In this document: in pieces, positions 14,978 through 21,536 of the stretch
How positions within the stretch are numbered: position 1 is the first letter of the stretch
Layout: each line of letters starts with the position of its first letter
Source: Nonomuraea guangzhouensis
Lineage (GTDB): Bacteria > Actinomycetota > Actinomycetes > Streptosporangiales > Streptosporangiaceae
DNA length: 64,000 nt
Assembly: GCF_019396345.1 (NCBI RefSeq)
Contig: NZ_JAHKRM010000031.1
Coordinates: forward strand, 1-64,000
Direction of reading: 5' to 3'
The notes under the pieces: model-generated
Seen by the model: only the letters and a program-made list of their open reading frames with translations
What the model was told of the DNA's origin: nothing
The model's database searches: none
Program-made: the position numbers and the translations under genes

Positions 14978-15103
14978 GTGCGGTTCCCTCGATGGGCCGT
15001 ACAGGGCTGGGCGTGCTCCAGGATCGTAACCCGACCGAGGACTGCACCCATAGTGCTTCGACAAACACAATAACTGCACTGATGCCGCATCGGTACTGCA
15101 CTG

Positions 15104-15117
15104 CATTGCATGCACGC
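15104..15117. promoter_or_regulatory. Putative repressor site upstream of the HTH-Nudix gene
   Basis: CATTGCATGCACGC, matching 12 of 14 bases of the reverse complement of 15512-15525. The two copies sit upstream of two minus-strand regulatory genes. A shared operator of the XRE repressor is the simplest reading. Confidence 0.45.
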
Positions 15118-15177
15118 AGTCACTTGACTAAGAGCATGGACCGGGTCACGTATGGCGAGTACCCCGCAGCGCCACCT

Positions 15178-15495
15178 CTAGTGGTGCGCGCTCTCCAGGC
15201 GTCGCTTGATCTCCTGCACGAGCGCCTGATCGTCCAGGTCTCGCACATCTGCCTCGATGACCACTTCGGTGAGCGACGCCTCCTCTGCCGTTATGGCGCC
15301 CGAGGCAACCAGCGCCTCCGCAACGGGTCGGTCGTAAGCGCGAGCGAGCCGAATCGCAATCTCCGGCTTCGGCAACGAGACCGCCGCCTTCCATCGGTAG
15401 ACGGTCGCCTTGTCGACGCCTGCGGCTGCGGCAACCGCGACCTGTGTGGCGCCTTCGCTGACGCGCTCTACGTACTGCCACCACGACTCGGCCAT
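15178..15495 (-). CDS. XRE-family repressor (probable prophage repressor)
   Basis: 105 residues from the ATG at 15495 (MAESWWQYVERVSEG). Helix-turn-helix at about residues 18-42 (TQVAVAAAAGVDKATVYRWK), then a helical dimerisation tail ending IKRRLESAHH. Small actinophage immunity repressors share this WWQYVERVS opening. It is divergent from the XRE gene at 15647 with 150 bases between, the layout of a CI/Cro switch. Confidence 0.75.
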   Translation of the reverse strand: MAESWWQYVERVSEGATQVAVAAAAGVDKATVYRWKAAVSLPKPEIAIRLARAYDRPVAEALVASGAITAEEASLTEVVIEADVRDLDDQALVQEIKRRLESAHH

Positions 15496-15511
15496 GCACG
15501 ACAGCGTATAT

Positions 15512-15525
15512 GCACGCATGCAATG
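15512..15525. promoter_or_regulatory. Putative operator in the lysogeny switch
   Basis: GCACGCATGCAATG, 17 bases upstream of the repressor start. It is near-identical, in the opposite orientation, to 15104-15117. Nearby TTGCGTCCGTGCAG (15554-15567) and TATGCGTCTACGCAGAC (15584-15600) could be further half-sites. Confidence 0.45.
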
Positions 15526-15646
15526 TTTTCCAGCCGCACCGCATCAAATCATTGCGTCCGTGCAGTCTTTGAGTTAGCGTCGTATGCGTCTACGCAGACG
15601 CCAGTGAAAGGTGACTGCATCGGTGAAGACCAGCTATGGAGTGATC

Positions 15647-15886
15647 ATGGCAACCCTCGTGTTACGAGCCGACAAGTTCAACGCCTACAGGCGATTGGCG
15701 GGCTTGGACACTGATGCCAGCCTCGCTCAGAAAATCGGCGTTGACCCCACGACTGTGTACCGGGTGCTCAACGGCAGGACTGCGATGTCCGCGAAGTTCA
15801 TTGCAGGGATCGTGCAAATCTTCGGCGCCGACCTCTTCGCGGACCTTTTCGAGATCGTCGCTGACGATCTTGAAGAGATCGCCTGA
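15647..15886 (+). CDS. XRE-family regulator (Cro-like)
   Basis: 79 residues starting at MATLVLRADKF with GGAG ahead; the frame is open earlier, but the internal ATG fits best. Helix-turn-helix in DASLAQKIGVDPTTVYRVLNG, then SAKFIAGIVQIFG. It is the first gene of the rightward early operon and divergent from the repressor, so a Cro-type role is likely. Confidence 0.75.
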   Translation: MATLVLRADKFNAYRRLAGLDTDASLAQKIGVDPTTVYRVLNGRTAMSAKFIAGIVQIFGADLFADLFEIVADDLEEIA

Positions 15887-15983
15887 CAATCACATCCGCT
15901 CCAGCATGCGGAAGCGGCCCCTATCCGCCAAGACCGAGGCCGCTCCGTGTGCTCCATCGATGCATTCAAGGAGCCACATCATC

Positions 15984-16220
15984 ATGTCACACCCTGCGTT
16001 CACCACCACCCTGTCTGCGGACGAACTGGACGTCATCCAGGCAACCGCGGACGTGTGGCGATCGAGGGGATACGGCAGGACCGCAGACAATCTCCTCGCC
16101 ATCGCTGGTCTTGCCGCCCCTGCCGAGCAGCCTCAGCAAGTCTTCGTTCCGACGCCGCGTCTGGCGCCGGTGACCGACCTCTCCACCTACCGGCACCACC
16201 GGCACGGAGGTGCCGCATGA
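15984..16220 (+). CDS. Small hypothetical protein, early operon
   Basis: 78 residues with AAGGAG upstream of the ATG. It begins MSHPAFTTTLSADELDVIQ and contains WRSRGYGRTADNLLAIAGLA, then a Pro-rich, His-rich tail. It overlaps the next gene by ATGA, so it is coupled. No domain recognised. Confidence 0.7.
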   Translation: MSHPAFTTTLSADELDVIQATADVWRSRGYGRTADNLLAIAGLAAPAEQPQQVFVPTPRLAPVTDLSTYRHHRHGGAA

Positions 16221-16561
16221 GCACCAAGACTCGCCACAACCATCCGAACCTGCCGTACGGCGCGATGGTCGGCCCCGGCCAGTGCCCCCGCTGCGACGAG
16301 CGGCGGACCGAACGCGCCGCCGAAGGTCTCGTCGACCACAACCACGACCGGCTCCCGTTCGGCCGCCGCAAGCCGCCCGGCGAGTGCCCGCGTTGCGACG
16401 AGCTCCACAACGGCGCCGACGCGCGGCCCGGACACCAGAACGCGGCCCACCGCGGCCAGGCCGAGGACGCTCGCCGCGCAGCGGAGATCGACCGGCACTT
16501 CGCCTCCGATGGCCACCGCAACGGCGGCTGCGGCCCTGTCTGCACCTTCGGCGACTGGTGA
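16217..16561 (+). CDS. Cys/His-rich protein with two CPRCDE knuckles
   Basis: 114 residues. GQCPRCDE and GECPRCDE are repeated 40 residues apart in similar surroundings (PYGAMVGPGQCPRC and PFGRRKPPGECPRC), an internal duplication. It ends GGCGPVCTFGDW. The paired CxxC motifs suggest zinc binding. The start overlaps the preceding stop and the protein belongs to the coupled early operon. Unknown role. Confidence 0.7.
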   Translation: MSTKTRHNHPNLPYGAMVGPGQCPRCDERRTERAAEGLVDHNHDRLPFGRRKPPGECPRCDELHNGADARPGHQNAAHRGQAEDARRAAEIDRHFASDGHRNGGCGPVCTFGDW

Positions 16562-16569
16562 GGAGCGAC

Positions 16570-16974
16570 ATGGACCCCGCTATCACGCACCAGTGGCCCT
16601 TCACCCTCTGGGAGACCGGCCCGGTCAACCCCGCCCACCCGGCGACGCTCATCTACCGCGCCACCACCCCGCACCTGATCGAGATGGCCGTGGAGCACAC
16701 CGAGTACGACACGGTCACCCGCTACCAGGTCGACCGATCGCTGCTCACGAGAGGCATGGAGCGCAGGGTCGGCGACAACGACGTGACAGTCAGGCCGCAC
16801 CCCACCGTGAACGGCTGGGTCACCGTCCAACTGCTCGCCTACAGCGGCGCCACCGAGTTCCACGCCGACGCCGTCGTGATCCAGATGTTCCTCGACCACA
16901 TCGCATTCATCGGCCAAGCCGAGACGTTCGACGTGGACGCGCTCACAGCCCGGCTGCTGGAGGTGACCGCATGA
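16570..16974 (+). CDS. SsgA-like protein (sporulation/cell-division family)
   Basis: 134 residues from the ATG at 16570 with AGGAG close upstream. The order of motifs resembles SsgA-like proteins of sporulating actinomycetes: an early strand PHLIEMAVEHT, then a YQVDRSLLTRGM segment (equivalent of WxxxRxLLxxG), GDNDVTVRP, and a late FLDHIAF. Members control septum placement and peptidoglycan remodelling in Streptomyces. Length is typical (about 130-145). A prophage copy might adjust host division or sporulation. Assignment rests on motif order only. Confidence 0.55.
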   Translation: MDPAITHQWPFTLWETGPVNPAHPATLIYRATTPHLIEMAVEHTEYDTVTRYQVDRSLLTRGMERRVGDNDVTVRPHPTVNGWVTVQLLAYSGATEFHADAVVIQMFLDHIAFIGQAETFDVDALTARLLEVTA

Positions 16975-17153
16975 GCCCCGCACAGATGAAGGCCACGCTC
17001 GCGAAGGTCGACGCCGACGTACGAGCGAGCATCCAGCACACCGAGAACCTCCGCCGCTCCTCGTCGATCCTCGACCAGCGCTGGGCGTTCGACGAGAGCC
17101 GCTGTACCGACTCCCGCTGCTCCAGCGGCTGCTCCTGTGGGAGGACACGGTGA
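16971..17153 (+). CDS. Small protein with a Cys-rich tail
   Basis: 60 residues, coupled to the gene before (ATGA) and the gene after. A helical start (SPAQMKATLAKVDADVRASI) is followed by DSRCSSGCSCGRTR. The clustered cysteines could bind metal. No family recognised. Confidence 0.65.
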   Translation: MSPAQMKATLAKVDADVRASIQHTENLRRSSSILDQRWAFDESRCTDSRCSSGCSCGRTR

Positions 17154-17383
17154 CCGCCACCCTGCTCTCCCGCACCCCGGCAGAAGACCTCGCCGCATGG
17201 GAGGCGCTCTCCTTCTACGACCGGCACCACCGTATCGACGCGTTCTGGCGGTCACTCGACCCGGCCACTGCGCGGGCACGATTCGCCGCAGCGGTGGATC
17301 TGCTGGCCGTCGTCAACGCCGAGCTGGCCGCCCACCAGGTGGCGCTGGACCACTTCCGTGAGCAGTTCGAGGGCTCCCGATGA
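17150..17383 (+). CDS. Small helical hypothetical protein
   Basis: 77 residues from a GTG that overlaps the previous stop. Entirely helical in appearance: LAAWEALSFYDRHHRIDAFW, then an Ala-rich helix and LDHFREQFEGSR. Last gene of this coupled run; strong hairpins follow. Confidence 0.65.
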   Translation: MTATLLSRTPAEDLAAWEALSFYDRHHRIDAFWRSLDPATARARFAAAVDLLAVVNAELAAHQVALDHFREQFEGSR

Positions 17384-17441
17384 GACCCGCCCGGCTACCG
17401 CACCGCCCCCGCGAAACACCCCGCGGTGGCCGGGCTTCCCA

Positions 17442-17490
17442 CCCGTCCCGGGCTGGGGGCAAGTCCCCAGCCATTCCAGCCCGGGACGGG
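17442..17490. terminator. 15-bp perfect stem, terminator or attenuator
   Basis: CCCGTCCCGGGCTGG and CCAGCCCGGGACGGG are exact complements, with a loop that itself contains GGGGGC/GTCCCC. It lies between the coupled small-gene run and the TTG-start gene at 17527. There is no T-run, so partial termination is likely. Confidence 0.6.
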
Positions 17491-17526
17491 GCCCAACCAC
17501 ACACCTCACACCCACAGGAGGACGAC

Positions 17527-18039
17527 TTGAGCACCACAGACACGGACCCCATGGCCCGCCACAAGGACTTCTATCCCATCTTCAGCCTCGAAAAGCTGCA
17601 GCTGACCATCGCCAAACTCGACGGTTACGAGATGCGCGCCGACACGCCGGTCTTCCTCGCCAGGGACGACGGCAACGAGCCGACCTCGTACACGCCGGCC
17701 ACCGAACTGCAGGCCACCTGGTGGGACTACTACACCCGATGCGCCGAGAACGACGAGGGAGCGGCGCTCGCGCTGTTCTTTCTCGACCCTGCCGAACACC
17801 CCGAAGGCGTGGCTGGCGAGGGCAGCTTCTATCCGATCGGCCGACTCGCCGACCTGCGAGACACGCTCGCCAAACTCGGCGGCCTGCCTGGTGAGACGTT
17901 CTCCTACCGCACCGACGACAACAGCAACCACGAGGACTCCTACGAGTCCGCCCACGAGGTGCAGGTCGCGTGGTGGGACGGCCAAGTCCAGTGCGAGCCC
18001 GACGCCCAGGGCGCCCGGCAGGCGCTGTTCATCTGGTAG
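17527..18039 (+). CDS. Hypothetical protein made of two tandem ~80-residue repeats
   Basis: 170 residues from a TTG start with AGGAGG seven bases ahead; the longer ATG frame at 17380 runs through a hairpin and was rejected. FYPIFSLEKLQLTIAKLDG and FYPIGRLADLRDTLAKLGG begin the two halves, and ATELQATWWDYYTRC and AHEVQVAWWDGQVQC occur near their ends, so the protein arose by internal duplication. No catalytic motif. Unknown function. Confidence 0.7.
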   Translation: MSTTDTDPMARHKDFYPIFSLEKLQLTIAKLDGYEMRADTPVFLARDDGNEPTSYTPATELQATWWDYYTRCAENDEGAALALFFLDPAEHPEGVAGEGSFYPIGRLADLRDTLAKLGGLPGETFSYRTDDNSNHEDSYESAHEVQVAWWDGQVQCEPDAQGARQALFIW

Positions 18040-18064
18040 CCCCACGCCCCGCTGATGTTCCGTG

Positions 18065-18096
18065 AGCCGCCCGACACCTTCCCCTGCCGGGCGGCT
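18065..18096. terminator. Hairpin upstream of the SpdA-like gene
   Basis: AGCCGCCCG and CGGGCGGCT form a perfect 9-bp stem around a 14-base loop, between the duplicated-repeat protein gene and the membrane protein gene. Probably a weak terminator or processing site. Confidence 0.5.
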
Positions 18097-18142
18097 GACG
18101 AAGTACCAGCCCCCCGAACCTCACTATGAACAGGACCGACTG

Positions 18143-19645
18143 ATGGACCTCGATCTCACGCCCTACCTGCCGCCTGCCTGGGTGGTGTGGCTCGTCGGTG
18201 GCGTGTGCGCGTTGAGCGTCACCCTCACCGTGGTGTTCGCCGGGTACGCGATCTGGAAGGGGCGGCCGAGGAGCGCTACGCCGGCGACGCTGGAGGACTG
18301 GCTGACCCGGGGCGTGGCCACGATCGCGACCGGCGTGTCCGCAGAAGGCATGTGGCGCTTCACCCGCGATGTGCTCAAGCTTGACGGGCTCCTTCAGGCC
18401 GCGCTGTTCGCCTTCATCGAGCTGTCCATGGTGACGGAAGCGGTACGTGCCCGGCGCAACATGCGCGAGCACGGATCCGCCGGCCTCGACGGCATCGCGG
18501 TGTGGGCGCTGGCCTGTCTGACCGCCGTGCTGTCCAGCATGGATGCGAAGCAGCCTGCCGAGGCAGTGTTCCGGCTCGCAGCGCCTCTGGTCGCAGCATG
18601 GATGTGGGAGCGCGGCATGCGCCTGGAGCGCCGCCGCCAGCGGGGCAAGAAGGGCGTGCATTGGCGGATCACCCCGGAGCGCGTGCTCGTCTGGCTGGGA
18701 CTTGCCGAAGCCCGTGACCGCACGGCGTCCGAGGTAGACGCGCACCGCCGGCTCAAGCGGGCCGCTAAAGCCGCGAAGAGGGTCCATCAGCTCCGAACCG
18801 AAAAGGCTAAGGAACGCAAGGTGACGCGAGCGCTGGCCAAGCGCGACCGGCTCCTCGACCTGGCCACGGAGCACACCGACCTGGCCACCAACCCGCGCAC
18901 GCAGGGGATCCTGCTGGACCTTCTCCGGACCATGGGCGGCGCCGAGGACCTGTCCGTCATCCTCGCTAGTGCGCGAGCACCGTGGCGCGACCTCGACCAC
19001 CCGGCCATCACCGGCTCCGTCCGGCACAGCGAGGCGGTTGAGCTGGCCGCGGCGCTCGACCGAAACACGGCGACCCGGCTTCGCGCGGAGGAGCTCGAAC
19101 CGGTCGCGGAGTACGACCGGTCCGCGACCGAAGCCGCGACCGGTCGCGGCGGCGAGCACAGGCCGCTTGAGGTCGCCGGCGACCTCGTCCCCATCGTTCG
19201 CGACAGCCGTTCCTGGCTAACCGCTCTGGTGCCGTGGTCGCGACCAGGCGCGCTTGAGTCCCACGACCACGACGGCGACCAGCTCCCGGTCGTGGAAACG
19301 GTCGCCGAACCGGTCGCCAACGGCGCCCCCGACGATGACGTGGACGCGACCGACACGCGACCGGTCGCGGACCGCGAAAAGCCCAATGATCAGGACCGAC
19401 GCCGCGCCATCCGCTTCTACATCGGCCGCGCCAAGAAGCTCAACCCGCCTTCCAAGCGGGTCCTCGCGAAGTGGACCGGGTTCTCCGAAACGTGGGCGCT
19501 CGGCTGCATCCAAGAAGGCCAGCAGCAGATGACCGAACAGGGCTGGACGTTCGACGACCGCGGCACCCCGACGCCGCCTCTTGAGGTCGCGGAACCGGTC
19601 GCGACCACCCCCCTTCCCGCGACCGTTAACGGAGACCAGTCATGA
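18143..19645 (+). CDS. SpdA/DUF2637-like transfer-associated membrane protein
   Basis: 500 residues from the ATG at 18143. The N-terminal 160 residues hold four or five membrane helices (VVWLVGGVCALSVTLTVVFA, then MWRF segments, LLQAALFAFIELSMVTEAV, IAVWALACLTAVLSS). This DUF2637/SpdA-like topology recurs in transfer regions of actinomycete plasmids and integrative elements. A charged cytoplasmic part follows, then a helix-turn-helix-like end (KRVLAKWTGFSETWALGCIQ). The DNA coding for residues about 310-490 is packed with GGTCGC/GCGACC words. Spd proteins are needed for spread of the element inside recipient mycelium. Confidence 0.65.
   Translation: MDLDLTPYLPPAWVVWLVGGVCALSVTLTVVFAGYAIWKGRPRSATPATLEDWLTRGVATIATGVSAEGMWRFTRDVLKLDGLLQAALFAFIELSMVTEAVRARRNMREHGSAGLDGIAVWALACLTAVLSSMDAKQPAEAVFRLAAPLVAAWMWERGMRLERRRQRGKKGVHWRITPERVLVWLGLAEARDRTASEVDAHRRLKRAAKAAKRVHQLRTEKAKERKVTRALAKRDRLLDLATEHTDLATNPRTQGILLDLLRTMGGAEDLSVILASARAPWRDLDHPAITGSVRHSEAVELAAALDRNTATRLRAEELEPVAEYDRSATEAATGRGGEHRPLEVAGDLVPIVRDSRSWLTALVPWSRPGALESHDHDGDQLPVVETVAEPVANGAPDDDVDATDTRPVADREKPNDQDRRRAIRFYIGRAKKLNPPSKRVLAKWTGFSETWALGCIQEGQQQMTEQGWTFDDRGTPTPPLEVAEPVATTPLPATVNGDQS
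19068..19625. repeat. Cluster of GGTCGC/GCGACC words inside the SpdA-like gene
   Basis: By eye about 19 copies of GGTCGC or its complement fall in some 560 bases. Several are joined into palindromes: GCGACCGGTCGC (19136-19147, 19357-19368), TGGTCGCGACCA (19235-19246) and GAGGTCGCCGGCGACCTC (19170-19187). At this GC content roughly one copy would be expected by chance. The encoded peptide (EPVAE, RPVAD and similar) is low-complexity, which suggests that the DNA word is what is selected. Sites for the FtsK/TraB-type translocase (a clt-like locus) are a candidate. Confidence 0.55.
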
Positions 19646-19791
19646 CCCGCTACCAGGACCCCATCTGTGGCGAGATCCACCTTCTGGAAGACCTCCCCAA
19701 GTGCCCCACGCACGGCGTCAACTTCTCGCGCCGTTGCCCGGGCTGCCAGGCCGTAGCCGGCAAGACGCCGTGCGGGAGTGAGCAGTCATGA
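19642..19791 (+). CDS. Very small zinc-finger-like protein
   Basis: 49 residues, overlapping the gene before (ATGA) and the gene after. It reads MTRYQDPICGEIHLLEDLPK, then CPTHG and RCPGCQ: four or five cysteines and a histidine arranged as a knuckle. Coupling on both sides and Cys spacing argue that it is real. Confidence 0.55.
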   Translation: MTRYQDPICGEIHLLEDLPKCPTHGVNFSRRCPGCQAVAGKTPCGSEQS

Positions 19792-20417
19792 CCAAGGACT
19801 GTGCTCTCGCCTCGCAGGTCCTTTCCGCGGTCGGCGACTGGGCATGCGGAGACGGCACGCCCACTCATGACGCCCAGCCCTACCGGGACGTGACCCGCGC
19901 CGTTTTCGAGGGCCTGGCCTGGCTGGAGGATCACCAGCCGAGCGGAGCAATGATCGCCCGCGTCGGCATCCACACCGTGAACCTGTACGGGCCCGACGTG
20001 CGTGTGCAGGTGTTCTTCGACCTCGAACCAGAAGACGGCCTGTTCGCTGCCAGGATCGCGTTCCTGCGCGGCGACGGTAGCCAGCCCGTCCCCCGCATCA
20101 CTGACCACGTGGCCGCCCGCCTGACCGCGAGCCTGCACCGGATCACCCTGCCGACGGAGGTGACGAGACTCCCGTACATGCCCGGCGCACGCACAGACCT
20201 GGTTGCCTACGGCACCCGCCACCACCTCGGCGGCAGCCTGGCCGCCGCCTACCAGCGGTGCGTGGACGCCGACACCACCGACCGGCCCTTCATCGCCCGC
20301 GCCTACCGCGGGCGCCCTAGCGACCGAGACGCCGCCCTCGCGGCAATCGGCCGGCTCCACGTTCCTCACGGCTGGACCGCCCAGCCGAGCCTCGCCTGGA
20401 TCGGAGGCACCTCATGA
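19788..20417 (+). CDS. Hypothetical protein of the transfer operon
   Basis: 209 residues, coupled upstream by ATGA. Mixed alpha/beta composition (SGAMIARVGIHTVNLYGPDV, then VQVFFDLEPEDGLFAARIAF), no transmembrane segment and no recognised motif. Its position between zinc-knuckle and helical genes is typical of the small unknown genes that fill actinomycete element operons. Confidence 0.65.
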   Translation: MTKDCALASQVLSAVGDWACGDGTPTHDAQPYRDVTRAVFEGLAWLEDHQPSGAMIARVGIHTVNLYGPDVRVQVFFDLEPEDGLFAARIAFLRGDGSQPVPRITDHVAARLTASLHRITLPTEVTRLPYMPGARTDLVAYGTRHHLGGSLAAAYQRCVDADTTDRPFIARAYRGRPSDRDAALAAIGRLHVPHGWTAQPSLAWIGGTS

Positions 20418-20467
20418 ACGCCCTCGTCATGGGCTTCCTGCACCTGTTCACCGAAAGGAACCCCTGA
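20414..20467 (+). CDS. Possible 17-residue coupling peptide
   Basis: An ATG overlapping the previous stop opens 17 codons (MNALVMGFLHLFTERNP), and its TGA overlaps the next ATG (TGATG). It may only serve to carry ribosomes between neighbours. Support is positional only. Confidence 0.25.
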   Translation: MNALVMGFLHLFTERNP

Positions 20468-20973
20468 TGAGCAGATCGTCGTCCGGACGAGACAGCAGCG
20501 AGGAGTCGGACGCGTGGGCTGGGGACAGCTTGAACCGCATCGAGATGGTGCAGTCGTTCACCGGCCAACTGCGGCAGCACCTGTCGGCGTACGCCGCCTT
20601 CGTGGGCGCTATGCGGCGGGACGCCGAGGCGATGTGGAAGGCGAACCCGCCCGAGGAGTACGGCACCTTCGAGGCGTGGTGGCGCCACCAGCAGGTGGCG
20701 GGCCCGTTCGCTGAGATTCAGGAGCATATCGAGGCAGCGGCCAAGCTGACGTTCAAGCTGGAGGCGCGCTACCGAAGGAATCGGCACGAGATCCCGGACC
20801 GCCGGCAGGCCGCCGCCGAGGCCAAGGAGCAAGCGGCGCTCACCCGTGGAGACAACCCCGCAATCGGCCCGCCCCCGCGGCAGCAGGGGCGGGCGGCGCC
20901 GCGTACACAGCCTGAGCAGGAAGCGAGCTTCATGGACATGGTCCAGCGCGGGAACAAGAGGAGGTCGGCATGA
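20467..20973 (+). CDS. Helical hypothetical protein
   Basis: 168 residues. Ser/Asp-rich start, then a long helical stretch with EYGTFEAWWRHQQVAGPFAE and QEHIEAAAKLTFKLEARYRR, then a Pro/Gln/Arg-rich flexible tail ending QRGNKRRSA. Possibly nucleic-acid associated by charge, but no motif. Coupled to both neighbours by overlapping stop and start codons. Confidence 0.65.
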   Translation: MSRSSSGRDSSEESDAWAGDSLNRIEMVQSFTGQLRQHLSAYAAFVGAMRRDAEAMWKANPPEEYGTFEAWWRHQQVAGPFAEIQEHIEAAAKLTFKLEARYRRNRHEIPDRRQAAAEAKEQAALTRGDNPAIGPPPRQQGRAAPRTQPEQEASFMDMVQRGNKRRSA

Positions 20974-21401
20974 ACCGGCCGATGGCCAGCGCAGAGCGGC
21001 GTGCGCAGTCCAGCGTGAGCAACAGGAGCCAGCACTGGGAAGTGCGGCGGGAGCAGAACGCCGCGCTTGGCCCGAAGGGCGTTGCTCTCGCCTGGTCTGA
21101 CCAGGCGCGAGCGATCGCCACGGCTCAGGCCCGCCAAGGCGACCACAGCGGGTGGAGCAACCTTGTGGTGACGCTGCAGACGTTCTGCTCCCGGTTCGCC
21201 GTAACCGGTACCCGGCGTGCAGAGAACCAGAGCTACCACTGGGATTTGAGGTTGGCCGCGTTGGAGGGCGCGAGCCTGCGGACCATCGCCTTGGCGTGGT
21301 GGGACCGGGCCCGCGCAGTGGCCGGCGACCAGGACGACGACGTGGGTTGGAACGACCTTGCGCTGACGCTCAGCAACTACTGCCAGCACTACAGCGCGTG
21401 A
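20970..21401 (+). CDS. Hypothetical protein of two tandem ~57-residue repeats
   Basis: 143 residues. NRSQHWEVRREQNAALG, then VALAWSDQARAIA and GWSNLVVTLQTFCSRFA, is repeated as NQSYHWDLRLAALEGAS, IALAWWDRARAVA and GWNDLALTLSNYCQHYSA, a clear internal duplication. Soluble, helical, unknown function. Last of the coupled run before a GC-repeat spacer. Confidence 0.7.
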   Translation: MNRPMASAERRAQSSVSNRSQHWEVRREQNAALGPKGVALAWSDQARAIATAQARQGDHSGWSNLVVTLQTFCSRFAVTGTRRAENQSYHWDLRLAALEGASLRTIALAWWDRARAVAGDQDDDVGWNDLALTLSNYCQHYSA

Positions 21402-21437
21402 TGTTCATGTTCATCTTCATCCCGCCGGAATGCGCCT

Positions 21438-21497
21438 CGCGCGCGCATTATGCGGACGCGCGGACGCGGACGCGCGCGGACGCGTGCGCGCGAGGCT
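21438..21497. repeat. Alternating CG / CGGACG low-complexity tract
   Basis: Repeated CGGACGCG and GCGCGC words fill the leader of the next gene. Alternating purine-pyrimidine DNA of this kind can adopt unusual helical forms or act as a binding platform; here it may just be slippage. No gene overlaps it convincingly. Confidence 0.5.
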
Positions 21498-21536
21498 ACC
21501 GGTCACTTTCCGTCGATGCAAAGAGAGGAGCGGATC

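Noticed and set aside
17380..17526. Upstream ATG extension of the gene at 17527
   Set aside because: The extra 49 codons run through a perfect 15-bp hairpin and are Pro/Arg/His-rich, while the TTG at 17527 has an AGGAGG box.
9161..19253. 14-bp sequence GCGACCAGGCGCGC shared by 9.16 kb and 19.24 kb
   Set aside because: In high-GC DNA of this length many 14-mers match by chance, so this pair alone is no evidence for a common binding site.
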